64,000 bases of DNA, from the NCBI RefSeq assembly GCF_003097495.1, contig NZ_QEOP01000002.1:930001-994000 (forward strand), written 5' to 3'. Numbering within the stretch: position 1 is the stretch's first letter; each line of letters starts with the position of its first letter. A model generated the notes under the pieces. That model was not told where the DNA came from, made no database searches, and saw only the letters and a list, made by a program, of their open reading frames with translations. Shown here piece by piece: positions 42,635 through 50,372 of the stretch. The DNA comes from Amnibacterium flavum (GTDB lineage: Bacteria > Actinomycetota > Actinomycetes > Actinomycetales > Microbacteriaceae). Made by a program: the position numbers and the translations under genes.

Positions 42635-43654
42635 GTGAAGAGAATCGGCTTCCTCAGCTTCGGTCACTGGCAGGCGGTTCCGGGGTCGCTGACACGCACT
42701 GCCGCGGACGCGTACCTGCAGGCCATCGAACTCGCGGAAGCGGCCGAGGAGATCGGCATCGACGGCGCCTACCTGCGGGTCCATCATTTCGCGCGCCAGT
42801 TCGCGTCCCCGTTCCCGCTGCTGTCGGCGATGGCTGCCCGGACGAAGACCATCGAGCTCGGCACGGGCGTGATCGACATGCGGTACGAGAACCCGCTGTA
42901 CATGGCCGAGGAGGCCGCGATCGCCGACCTCATCAGCGGGGGTCGACTCCAGCTCGGTGTGAGCCGCGGGTCACCGGAAACGGCTCTCCGCGGATTCGAG
43001 TCGTTCGGCTACGTTCCGGGCGAGGGGAGCACGGACGCCGACGACGCCCGAGCGCGCACCGAGGTGTTCCGCGCGGCGATCGCCGGTGCGGGTGTCGCGC
43101 GGGCGAACCCGCAGATGACCGGTTCCACCGGAGCGCTGGCGATCCAGCCGCAGGCACCCGGTCTCGCCGACCGGATCTGGTGGGGGAGCGGCACCCGTTC
43201 CACCGCCACCTGGACGGCCGAGCAGGGTATGAACCTGATGAGCTCGACGCTGCTGAGCGAGGACACCGGAGTTCCGTTCCACGAACTGCAGGCCGAGCAG
43301 ATCGCGCTGTACCGCGAGGCCTGGGCGGCAGCGGGTTGGGACCGGGAGCCGCGCGTGTCGGTGAGCCGCAGCATCCTGCCGATCACGAACGACATGGACG
43401 AGCTCTACTTCGGGGAGCGTGCCGACGGCGAGGGCGAGGACCAGGTCGGTTACCTCGACGGCGGACTCGCCCGGTTCGGCAAGAGCTACATCGGCTCGCC
43501 CGAGCAGATCGTGCGCGAACTCGAACGCGACACCGCCGTGCAGGCGGCCGACACCGTTCTCGTCACCGTGCCGAACCAGCTGGGCGTCGACTACAACACC
43601 CACCTGCTGCAGTCGATCGTGCGCGACATCGCGCCCGCGGTCGGCTGGCGCTGA
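42635..43654 (+). CDS. LLM class flavin-dependent oxidoreductase
   Basis: The 339-residue protein has the bacterial luciferase-like fold: RIGFLSFGHWQAVPGS, then LAEAAEEIGIDGAYLRVHHF, then FPLLSAMAARTKTIELGTGVIDMRYENPLYMAEEAAIADLISGGRLQLGVSRG. Short-chain monooxygenases of this type use FMNH2 or F420. Substrate unknown. The GTG at 42635 lies six bases after CATGAT, inside the end of the preceding gene, and 7 bp after its stop. Confidence 0.92.
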   Translation: MKRIGFLSFGHWQAVPGSLTRTAADAYLQAIELAEAAEEIGIDGAYLRVHHFARQFASPFPLLSAMAARTKTIELGTGVIDMRYENPLYMAEEAAIADLISGGRLQLGVSRGSPETALRGFESFGYVPGEGSTDADDARARTEVFRAAIAGAGVARANPQMTGSTGALAIQPQAPGLADRIWWGSGTRSTATWTAEQGMNLMSSTLLSEDTGVPFHELQAEQIALYREAWAAAGWDREPRVSVSRSILPITNDMDELYFGERADGEGEDQVGYLDGGLARFGKSYIGSPEQIVRELERDTAVQAADTVLVTVPNQLGVDYNTHLLQSIVRDIAPAVGWR

Positions 43655-43754
43655 CCCCCTCCACACAGACCGGACACGGGCTGGGAGGTATCTGAGACGT
43701 CTCTCCGCTGCCGGGCTCCGGTGTTTCGATGGCGGTGAGGAGAGGACGGTCACG

Positions 43755-44102
43755 ATGGCGATCGAACTGAACAAGCCGGCACTCGAACAGGCCCGAAAGC
43801 TTGTCCGCGACGGCGAGGTCGTGAAGGACGAGCGCGACGACTGGAGCGAGGCGGCCCCCACCGCGAGCCAGGAGAACGCGTTCATCGAGAAGCACGGCTG
43901 GACCGAGTACTCGCACTGGCATCTCGGCATCGACCGGGACCAGTCGGAGGAGACGAAGGGGCGCTACAGCTTCCCGTACGGCGACTTCTCGAAGGTCCGC
44001 CGCGGCGGTGTCATCTCGGCGGAGAGCCGGGCCGCTCAGAACGATCACGACGACATCGCCGACGCGACGAAGAAGCTCAAAGAACTCATCGACGGCGACT
44101 GA
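43755..44102 (+). CDS. Conserved hypothetical protein
   Basis: The 115-residue protein contains LNKPALEQARKLVRDGEVVKDERDDWSE, then IEKHGWTEYSHWHLGIDRDQSEETKGRYSFPYGDFSKV, then ESRAAQNDHDDIADATKKL. This motif-rich pattern is shared by conserved hypothetical proteins in actinobacteria and proteobacteria; the function is not known to me. GGAGGAGAGGA lies upstream of the ATG at 43755. It ends at repeat cluster 4. Confidence 0.85.
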   Translation: MAIELNKPALEQARKLVRDGEVVKDERDDWSEAAPTASQENAFIEKHGWTEYSHWHLGIDRDQSEETKGRYSFPYGDFSKVRRGGVISAESRAAQNDHDDIADATKKLKELIDGD

Positions 44103-44115
44103 CGCCCGCGCCGCC

Positions 44116-44407
44116 CTGCGCTTCGACGAGCTCAGCGGGCGGTCGGGCAACCCCGCCCATTGAGCTCGTCGAAATGAGCGAACGGACGCAACCCGCCCAC
44201 CCCTCCGGTCGAAAAGACCGGACCGACGCACCCCCGCCCATTGAGTCGTCGAAATGAGGGAACCAACGCAACCCCGCCCATTGAGCCCGTCGAAATGAGC
44301 GAGGCGACGCAACCTACGCTTCGACAGGCTCAGCGGGCGGGCGGTCCCGCGCTTCGACAGGCTCAGCGGGCGGGCGTTCCCGCGCTTCGACGGGCTCAGC
44401 GGGCGGG
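44116..44407. repeat. Intergenic repeat cluster 4 (seven copies, both orientations)
   Basis: The 388-bp gap between the convergent hypothetical gene and the aminotransferase gene holds four forward copies (near 44117, 44316, 44349 and 44381; TTCGAC, then CTCAGCGGGCGG) and three reverse copies (near 44151, 44231 and 44272; CCCGCCCATTGAG, then CGAAATGAG). The reverse copies carry ATTGAG/GAAATGAG, the forward copies CAGCGGG. An extra small hairpin, CCGGTC-gaaaa-GACCGG, lies at 44205-44221. Neighbouring opposite copies could pair into larger stems. Confidence 0.85.
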
Positions 44408-44422
44408 GGTCGCGCAGTCGGA

Positions 44423-44441
44423 GGTCGAGTAGCGCGGAGCG
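44423..44441. repeat. Second dispersed repeat, copy 2
   Basis: GGTCGAGTAGCGCGGAGCG differs by one base from the copy at 12593-12611. It lies just after repeat cluster 4, about 50 bp before the aminotransferase stop. Confidence 0.5.
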
Positions 44442-44490
44442 GGTACCGAGGGCAGCCCAAGCCCAGCCTCAGCCCCAGCCCCCGCCCGGC

Positions 44491-45843
44491 CTACGCCGTC
44501 AGCTCGGCCAGCGCCTGCTCGAGGACCGCGAGGTGGGCGTCCACATCGTCCCTGGTGGTGACGGGAGACATCAGCGCCATGTTGTGGAACGGGGTGAGCA
44601 GGATCCCGCGGTTCGTCAGATAGAGGTGCAGGAAGTCCTCCAGCTCCGCATCGGCGGCGGCGTCCGACTCCGTTCCGTTCCGCGGGGCGGGGGAGACGAA
44701 GCGGTATTCGGCTCGCGCGCCCAGCTGACTGATCGTCCACGGCAGCCCGAACCGCTCGAAGAGTCGGCGCACCCCGTCGGTGTAGTGATCGGCGACCTCG
44801 ATCATGCCGGTGAACGCCGCGTCCGTGAGCACGTGCTCCAGGGTCGCGCGGGTGGCGGCGATCGACAGCGGACTGCCGGCGAGGGTGCCGCCGACACCGC
44901 CCATGTCGATCAGGCCGAGGTCGGTGCGGCCGAGCACACGGTCGGCGATCTCCCGGGTGAGCCCGTAGGCGCCGCTCGGGACGCCACCCGCGATCGCCTT
45001 GCCGATCACGAGCACATCCGGCTCGAGCCCCCATGCCTTCGTCGCCCCGCCGGGGCCGGCGGAGAAGGTGTGCGTCTCGTCGATGATGAGCAGCGCCCCG
45101 TGACGGCGGGTGAGCTCGCGCACGCCCTCGTGATAACCCGGGTCGGGAAGCACGATGCCGATGTTGGTCAACGCCGGCTCGATGAGCACCGCCGCGACGT
45201 CGCCGTGGGCGAGCTGCCGCTCGAGCCCGTCGAGGTCGTTGATCTCGGCGACCCGACTGGTGAGCGTGACGTCCACGGGAGCTCCGACGTTGCCGGGACG
45301 GCTCGTCCCTTCACCGTCAGCGCCGACGACGATGAGCGACTCGTCGACGCTGCCGTGGTAGCTGTAGCTGTGGAACAGGATCTTCGACCGGCCGGTGAGT
45401 GCCCGGACGAGTCGGATGGCCCACCGGTTGGCGTCGGTCGCGGTGAGCGAGAAGCTCCAGACGTCGAGCCCGAATCGGCGGCTGAGCTCTGCGCCCACCC
45501 ATTCGGCGTCCTCCGTCGGCATCATCGTCGTGACCCCTCCGGAATCGCCGATCCGACGCTGGACCGCGTCGACGACGGGAGCGGGGGAGTGCCCGCCCAT
45601 CGCACCGGTGTCGCCCAGGGCGAAGTCGAGGTAGACGTTGCCGTCGATGTCGGTGACCCGATTGCCCCTGGCCTCGGCGAGGTAGAGCGGGAAGGCGCCC
45701 GCCTTCTTGTTCATCCAGGTCATCGGAACCTGGCCGAACAGATGCTCGGCACGGTCGTAGGCGGCGCGTGAGCGCGGGTTCCGCTCCAGGAAGGTCCGCT
45801 GCTCACGCGCGGTCAGCTCAGCGAGTCGGGCGCGATCGATCAT
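44491..45843 (-). CDS. Class III pyridoxal-phosphate aminotransferase
   Basis: The 450-residue protein has the class III aminotransferase pattern: YLDFALGDTGAMGGHSPAPVV, the cofactor region ALTGRSKILFHSYSYHGS, LLIIDETHTF with the Asp that contacts PLP nitrogen, and VLVIGKAIAGGVPSGAYG with the Schiff-base Lys. It resembles glutamate-1-semialdehyde-mutase-like transaminases, but hemL itself is unlikely in this context. TAGGTT (45855-45850) lies six bases before the ATG at 45843, suggesting a leaderless transcript independent of gntR. Its proximity to the catabolic operon suggests, but does not show, a shared role. Confidence 0.88.
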   Translation of the reverse strand: MIDRARLAELTAREQRTFLERNPRSRAAYDRAEHLFGQVPMTWMNKKAGAFPLYLAEARGNRVTDIDGNVYLDFALGDTGAMGGHSPAPVVDAVQRRIGDSGGVTTMMPTEDAEWVGAELSRRFGLDVWSFSLTATDANRWAIRLVRALTGRSKILFHSYSYHGSVDESLIVVGADGEGTSRPGNVGAPVDVTLTSRVAEINDLDGLERQLAHGDVAAVLIEPALTNIGIVLPDPGYHEGVRELTRRHGALLIIDETHTFSAGPGGATKAWGLEPDVLVIGKAIAGGVPSGAYGLTREIADRVLGRTDLGLIDMGGVGGTLAGSPLSIAATRATLEHVLTDAAFTGMIEVADHYTDGVRRLFERFGLPWTISQLGARAEYRFVSPAPRNGTESDAAADAELEDFLHLYLTNRGILLTPFHNMALMSPVTTRDDVDAHLAVLEQALAELTA

Positions 45844-45883
45844 GTCGCCAACCTACCGACCGGCGGGACGCCTGCGCGCCGTT

Positions 45884-46591
45884 TCAGTCGTCGAAGCTCT
45901 TGCGGAAGCGGACGGCGGACGCGTCGATGTGCTGGCGCATGGCGAAGGCCGCGTCTCCCGGGTCGCGCAGTCGGATCGCCGTCAGGATCCGCGCATGCTC
46001 GTCGACCGCCAGGGAGGTGATGAGCGCGTGATTCGACAGACGGAAGAGGTGCGCGTGGGTGTGCAGTCGCGAGAGCGCCTCGCGAATGAAGGTGTTGACG
46101 CCCGCGACCGCGATCTGGTCGTGGAACTCGGCGTCGAGCCGCGAGAACTCCGCATAGCTGCGACCGCGGTCGCCGAGGACGGACGCCATCTGCTGCTCCA
46201 ACTGGTCGAGCGATGCCAGTTGCTCGGGGGTGATCTCCTCCGCCGCCCGTCGAGCGGCCGCGGGCTCGAGGAGCTGGCGGATGACGATCAGATCCTCGAA
46301 CTGCGCCCGGGTCATCTTGGGGGCGACTCGGTAGCCCGACAGGTGGTTGCGAACCACGATGCCGTCGGCTGAGAGGCGATGCAGCGCCTCCCGGATCGGG
46401 GTCTGCGACACCCGGAGCTCGCGGGCGAGGGCGTCGATGGTGATGCGGTCGTCGGGGCCGAGTTCGGAGGAGAGCACCCGACCGAGGAGCTCTTCGTAGA
46501 CGGATTCGCCGATGGGGGCTCGCGGATGATCGTCGGGCGCGAGCTCGGGATCGACCGCTGCCTCTGGCGTGCCCTGCGGAGAGAGTTCCAT
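45884..46591 (-). CDS. GntR/FCD-family transcriptional regulator
   Basis: The 235-residue protein has a GntR winged helix (YEELLGRVLSSELGPDDRITIDALARELRVSQTPIREALHRLSADGIV) at residues about 30-80. The FCD effector domain follows, with EFHDQIAVAGVNTFI, LFRLSNHAL and DEHARILTAI, giving metal-binding Asp/His residues. FCD regulators usually respond to carboxylate or sugar-acid metabolites. The ATG at 46591 has GAAGGG upstream. It is divergent from the twelve-gene operon, the usual place for its regulator, and overlaps a candidate operator in its own promoter. Confidence 0.9.
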   Translation of the reverse strand: MELSPQGTPEAAVDPELAPDDHPRAPIGESVYEELLGRVLSSELGPDDRITIDALARELRVSQTPIREALHRLSADGIVVRNHLSGYRVAPKMTRAQFEDLIVIRQLLEPAAARRAAEEITPEQLASLDQLEQQMASVLGDRGRSYAEFSRLDAEFHDQIAVAGVNTFIREALSRLHTHAHLFRLSNHALITSLAVDEHARILTAIRLRDPGDAAFAMRQHIDASAVRFRKSFDD

Positions 46592-46624
46592 CGCGTGCCC
46601 TTCTGCAGACGGAAGAGAGAACCT

Positions 46625-46640
46625 TGCGAATCGTATCGCA
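46625..46640. promoter_or_regulatory. Candidate GntR operator in its own promoter
   Basis: TGCGA (46625-46629) and TCGCA (46636-46640) are inverted with six bases between. Those six bases read TACGAT on the minus strand, a plausible -10 for gntR. A protein on the arms would cover that -10. Related half-sites TTTGCGA occur at 46650-46656 and 46753-46759, the latter inside the operon promoter. Confidence 0.5.
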
Positions 46641-46741
46641 TATCGGTCATTTGCGATCAGATCCGTGACGGACGCCTCCCGTTTGATCCGGATCATTTCG
46701 CGGAGGCGGCTGCAAATATCGACGAATTGCGGGCAGAACGG

Positions 46742-46802
46742 TTGACATGGCGTTTGCGACGCTCGTAAGGTCTCCGTAATCCGATCCGATCTGATCGGAT
46801 TA
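46742..46802 (+). promoter_or_regulatory. Promoter and palindromic operator of the catabolic operon
   Basis: TTGACA (46742-46747), 18 bases, TAAGGT (46766-46771). The expected transcription start falls on a 26-bp palindrome, TAATCCGATC-CGATCT-GATCGGATTA, at 46777-46802. The arms are perfect. Binding here would block initiation or early elongation, so this is a good repressor site, probably for the divergent GntR protein. About 27 bp of leader remain before the GTG at 46830. Confidence 0.75.
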
Positions 46803-46829
46803 CCTCGACCGAAGAAGCTTGGGGCCGCT

Positions 46830-48131
46830 GTGCACTCGTCGTCCATCCTGCCGGGATCCGTCCCGGTGAGCACTCGCCCCATGGGGGAGCTCTTCGCGGC
46901 ACTCCGAGCTCCGAGCGAGATCATCTTCGGCGCGGGTCAGCGCAGCGCCCTGTCGTGGCTCGGCCCGCGACTGGGCACACGCGCCTTCATCTGCGTCGAC
47001 CCCTACTTCGCGACGAGCGAGGAGTTCACCGAACTCGTCGCGCTCGTCGAGACGGCGGGTGTCGCGGCGGCGATCTTCTCCGACGTGGTTCCCGAACTGC
47101 CGACCGACAGCATCCTCGCCGCGGTCGAAGCGGCACGCTCGCACGAGGCCGACCTGTTCATCGCGGTCGGAGGCGGCTCATGCATCGACCTGGCCAAAGT
47201 CGCCGCCTGCCTCCTCGCCCACGGCGGGGACATCGGCGACTACTACGGCGAGTTCCGCGTGCCGGGCCCCATCCTCCCGCTCATCGCGATCCCCACCACG
47301 GCCGGCACCGGCTCGGAGGTGACCCCGGTCGCCGTCATCACCGATCCGCGGCGCGAGACCAAGGTCGGCATCTCCAGCCCCTACCTCATCCCCACCGTCG
47401 CGATCTGCGACCCCGAGCTGACGCTCACCTGCCCTCCGGGCGTGACGGCCAGCGCGGGGGCGGATGCGCTGTCGCACTGCATCGAGTCGTACACGGCGAT
47501 CAGCCGCGAGACCAACTCGGCGCTCGCGGGCGAACGCGTCTTCGTGGGGCGGGGCGAACTCACCGACAGCTTCGCGCTCGCCGGGATCAGCGCGATCGCG
47601 CAGGGCCTGCAGCGGGCCTACACGGATGCCTCGGACCTCGAGGCGCGCGCTCTCGTGATGTACGGCTCGTTGATGGGCGGTCTCGCTTTCGGCACAGCCG
47701 GAACCGCGGCGGCCCACGCCCTGCAGTACCCGATCGGCGCGATGACGCACACCCCGCACGGGGTCGGTGTCGGCATGCTCCTGCCCTACGTCATGGAGTA
47801 CAACCGCGAGGAACGGGTGACGGAGCTCGCGGAGATCGCCCGCCGGTTCGGGGCCGTCGGAGACGACGAGAGCGTCGCCGCACTCGCGCCGCAGCTCGTC
47901 CAGGACTTCCTCGCATCCGTCGGCATCCCGTCGACTCTCGACGCCATCGGATTCCCGACCGATCGTGTCGGTTGGGCCGCGGAGCAGGGGCTGGCGGCCG
48001 TGCGACTCAGCGAGAACAATCCCCGCCCCCTCGCGGACGGCGCCGTCTCCATCCTCGGCGCTGCGGCGATCGGGCGACTCGACGCGGTGCACGAACGCGT
48101 TCATCCGACAGCGAAAGTGGAGAAGGTATGA
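46830..48131 (+). CDS. Iron-containing alcohol dehydrogenase
   Basis: This 433-residue group III alcohol dehydrogenase has APSEIIFGAGQRSAL, FIAVGGGSCIDLAKVAA (NAD loop) and IAIPTTAGTGSEVTPVAV. The iron ligands lie in ICDPELT, GADALSHCIESY and MTHTPHGVGVGMLLPYV. Members include 4-hydroxybutyrate, 1,3-propanediol and maleylacetate reductases, and the substrate cannot be fixed. The partner aldehyde dehydrogenase suggests alcohol to aldehyde to acid oxidation. The GTG at 46830 was used; a GTG at 46866 is also possible. Its stop overlaps the next start by four bases (ATGA). Confidence 0.9.
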   Translation: MHSSSILPGSVPVSTRPMGELFAALRAPSEIIFGAGQRSALSWLGPRLGTRAFICVDPYFATSEEFTELVALVETAGVAAAIFSDVVPELPTDSILAAVEAARSHEADLFIAVGGGSCIDLAKVAACLLAHGGDIGDYYGEFRVPGPILPLIAIPTTAGTGSEVTPVAVITDPRRETKVGISSPYLIPTVAICDPELTLTCPPGVTASAGADALSHCIESYTAISRETNSALAGERVFVGRGELTDSFALAGISAIAQGLQRAYTDASDLEARALVMYGSLMGGLAFGTAGTAAAHALQYPIGAMTHTPHGVGVGMLLPYVMEYNREERVTELAEIARRFGAVGDDESVAALAPQLVQDFLASVGIPSTLDAIGFPTDRVGWAAEQGLAAVRLSENNPRPLADGAVSILGAAAIGRLDAVHERVHPTAKVEKV

Positions 48132-49573
48132 CCCCCGTGCTCGACGGCCTGATCGAGGACATCACCGATGGCCGGCAGACCTCCGACCCATCGGCCCGCG
48201 AGGTCCGAGTCGACAACCCGGCGACCGGCCGGCCGCTCATCAGCCTTGCGGCCGATGACGTCGCCGCCGCGCTGCGGGCCGCCGACCAGGCCTCCGCGGT
48301 CGCCGAGGCCTGGGCCGCCACCTCGGCACGCGAACGCAGCGGGATCCTGATGCGCACCTTCACCACGATGATCGAGCGGCGCGAACTGCTCGCCGACCTG
48401 ATCTCGGCCGAGAACGGCAAATCGCATGCTGACGCGCTGGGCGAGGTCGACTACGCGGCCGAGTACTTCCGCTGGTACGCGGAAGAGGCCGTCAGGATCC
48501 GCGGCGAGGTGTTCGACAGTCCGAACGGGGCGAATCGGGTGCTCGTCACGCACGAGCCCGTTGGACTCTGCCTCCTCATCACCCCGTGGAACTTCCCGGC
48601 CGCCATGGCGACCCGCAAGATCGGACCGGCGATCGCCGCCGGTTGCACGGCGATCCTGAAGCCCGCCTCCGAGACACCGCTCACCGCTCTCGCGATCGCG
48701 GACATCCTCCGCGAGTCCGGACTGCCGGACGGGGTGCTGAACGTCGTCGTCACCGACACGGCGGGCAAAGTCGTCCGAGCCCTCCTCGACGACGGTCGGG
48801 TCCGGATGCTCTCCTTCACCGGGTCGACCGAGGTCGGCCGGATCCTGCTCGCCCAGGCGTCGGAGACGGTCATCAAGACCGCGATGGAGCTCGGCGGCAA
48901 CGCCCCGTTCCTGGTGCTCGACGACGCCGACGTCGACGCCGCACTCGACGGCGCACTCATCGCCAAAATGCGCAACGGCGGCCAGGCCTGCACCGCCGCC
49001 AACCGGTTCTACGTGGCGGACAGCCGGCACGACGAGTTCGTGGAGGGCCTGGTCGAGCGCATGGGCGCCATCACCGTCGGCGACCCGGCGGAGAGCAGCA
49101 CCCAGTGCGGACCCCTGATCAACGCGGAGGCGGTTCGCAAGGCGCAGGAGCTCGTCGACGACGCGCTCTCCCGCGGGGCCCGGCTCGCCCTCGGCGGCGA
49201 GACCCCCGACGGCCCCGGGTCCTTCTACCCGCCGACCGTCCTCGTCGACGTGCCCGCCGACGCGCGGATCCTGCACGAGGAGGTGTTCGGCCCCGTCGCC
49301 CCCGTCGTGCGCTTCACCTCGGACGACGAGGCGCTGGCCGCCGCCAACGACACCGTGCACGGCCTCGTCTCCTACCTCTACACGGGTGACCTGGCCCGCG
49401 GGCTCCGGCTCTCGGCGCGGCTCGAGGCGGGAATGGTCGCGCTCAACCGCGGCCTGGTCTCCGACCCGGCGGCCCCGTTCGGCGGGGTCAAGCAGAGCGG
49501 CCTCGGCCGCGAGGGCTCCCACGAGGGCCTCCACGAATACCTCGAGACGAAGTACGTCGCCACCACCTGGTGA
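48128..49573 (+). CDS. NAD(P)-dependent aldehyde dehydrogenase (succinate-semialdehyde type)
   Basis: The 481-residue enzyme has ITPWNFPAAMATRKIGPAIAAGCTAILKPASETPLTALAI, FTGSTEVGRIL, MELGGNAPFLVLDDADVD (catalytic Glu) and GGQACTAANRFYV (nucleophile Cys). The N-terminal region and length match SSADH/GabD relatives. It would oxidise an aldehyde or semialdehyde formed by the alcohol dehydrogenase before it. The gene is coupled to that gene by an ATGA overlap. Confidence 0.93.
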   Translation: MTPVLDGLIEDITDGRQTSDPSAREVRVDNPATGRPLISLAADDVAAALRAADQASAVAEAWAATSARERSGILMRTFTTMIERRELLADLISAENGKSHADALGEVDYAAEYFRWYAEEAVRIRGEVFDSPNGANRVLVTHEPVGLCLLITPWNFPAAMATRKIGPAIAAGCTAILKPASETPLTALAIADILRESGLPDGVLNVVVTDTAGKVVRALLDDGRVRMLSFTGSTEVGRILLAQASETVIKTAMELGGNAPFLVLDDADVDAALDGALIAKMRNGGQACTAANRFYVADSRHDEFVEGLVERMGAITVGDPAESSTQCGPLINAEAVRKAQELVDDALSRGARLALGGETPDGPGSFYPPTVLVDVPADARILHEEVFGPVAPVVRFTSDDEALAAANDTVHGLVSYLYTGDLARGLRLSARLEAGMVALNRGLVSDPAAPFGGVKQSGLGREGSHEGLHEYLETKYVATTW

Positions 49574-49614
49574 CCGTCCCGACCGCAGATCACCACAAGA
49601 AAGGGAACAACCCC

Positions 49615-50313
49615 ATGGATTACCCCGAGATCGAGAAGCTCTTCGACGGATTGCGCGTCTCCGACGTGCGCGACGGGATGGACTGGATCGGACTCTTCAG
49701 CAAGGGCTCGGTGCACCGCGACATCCGCCCTCTGTTCGAGGGAGCACGCCTCGCGGGCCCGGCCCTGACCGTCCGTCTGACGGCGAGTCAGCGCCAGGCG
49801 CCGTTCATGACCCCCGACGAGTACACCGAGTGGGCTCGTGACTTCTGGTACAAGGAGGTGCACATCGAGCCGTACGCGGAGGAGATCAAGAAGGGCGACG
49901 TCGTCGTCATCGAGGCGCCCGACCAGGGCGTCGGCCAGCTCGGCTCGTGGAACACGCTGAACTTCTACCTCAAGGGCGCCCAGGGCGTCGTCACCTCCGG
50001 TGGAGTGCGCGACACCGACGAGTGCCGCATCCAGAAGGTGCCCGTCTTCGCGCAGTTCATCAACCAGACCATGACGCAGGGCCGGATCGAGTACCTCGAG
50101 CACAACGTGCCCATCACCGTCGGCAACCAGCTCGTCAAGCCCGGCGACATCATCGTCGGCGACGGCGACGGCGTCATCGTCGTGCCCATCGAGCACGTCG
50201 AAGAGGTCGCCAAGTACGCGAGGCAGGAGGCCGAGAACGACAAGCGCGGCCGCCGCCGCATGTACGAGCAGCTGGGCTGGGCCCTCGACGACACGGTCCA
50301 GGTCGACGACTGA
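49615..50313 (+). CDS. RraA-family protein (HMG aldolase-like)
   Basis: The 232-residue protein has the RraA fold: LRVSDVRDGMDWIG, then DVVVIEAPDQGVGQLGSWNTLNFYLKGAQGVVTSGGVRD with the GGVRD motif, then PITVGNQLVKPGDIIVGDGDGVIVVP. The family includes class II pyruvate aldolases (4-hydroxy-4-methyl-2-oxoglutarate/4-carboxy-4-hydroxy-2-oxoadipate aldolase) as well as the RNase E inhibitor RraA. The catabolic context favours an aldolase or lyase. AAGGGAAC precedes the ATG. Confidence 0.88.
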   Translation: MDYPEIEKLFDGLRVSDVRDGMDWIGLFSKGSVHRDIRPLFEGARLAGPALTVRLTASQRQAPFMTPDEYTEWARDFWYKEVHIEPYAEEIKKGDVVVIEAPDQGVGQLGSWNTLNFYLKGAQGVVTSGGVRDTDECRIQKVPVFAQFINQTMTQGRIEYLEHNVPITVGNQLVKPGDIIVGDGDGVIVVPIEHVEEVAKYARQEAENDKRGRRRMYEQLGWALDDTVQVDD

Positions 50314-50372
50314 CGACTGATCGGCTCTGGCCGATCCATCCCCTCACCGTGTCTTTCAAAGGAGAGAGAGCA

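Noticed and set aside
44205-44221. CCGGTC-gaaaa-GACCGG hairpin as a terminator
   Set aside because: It is short, lies inside the repeat cluster and has no T-run. It may simply be a degenerate repeat copy.
44491-45843. hemL (glutamate-1-semialdehyde aminotransferase)
   Set aside because: Fold and cofactor motifs fit class III, but no haem genes are nearby and the gene adjoins a catabolic regulator; the name would overstate the evidence.
49615-50313. RraA regulator of RNase E
   Set aside because: RraA-fold proteins are often aldolases. The position inside a catabolic operon favours a metabolic role.
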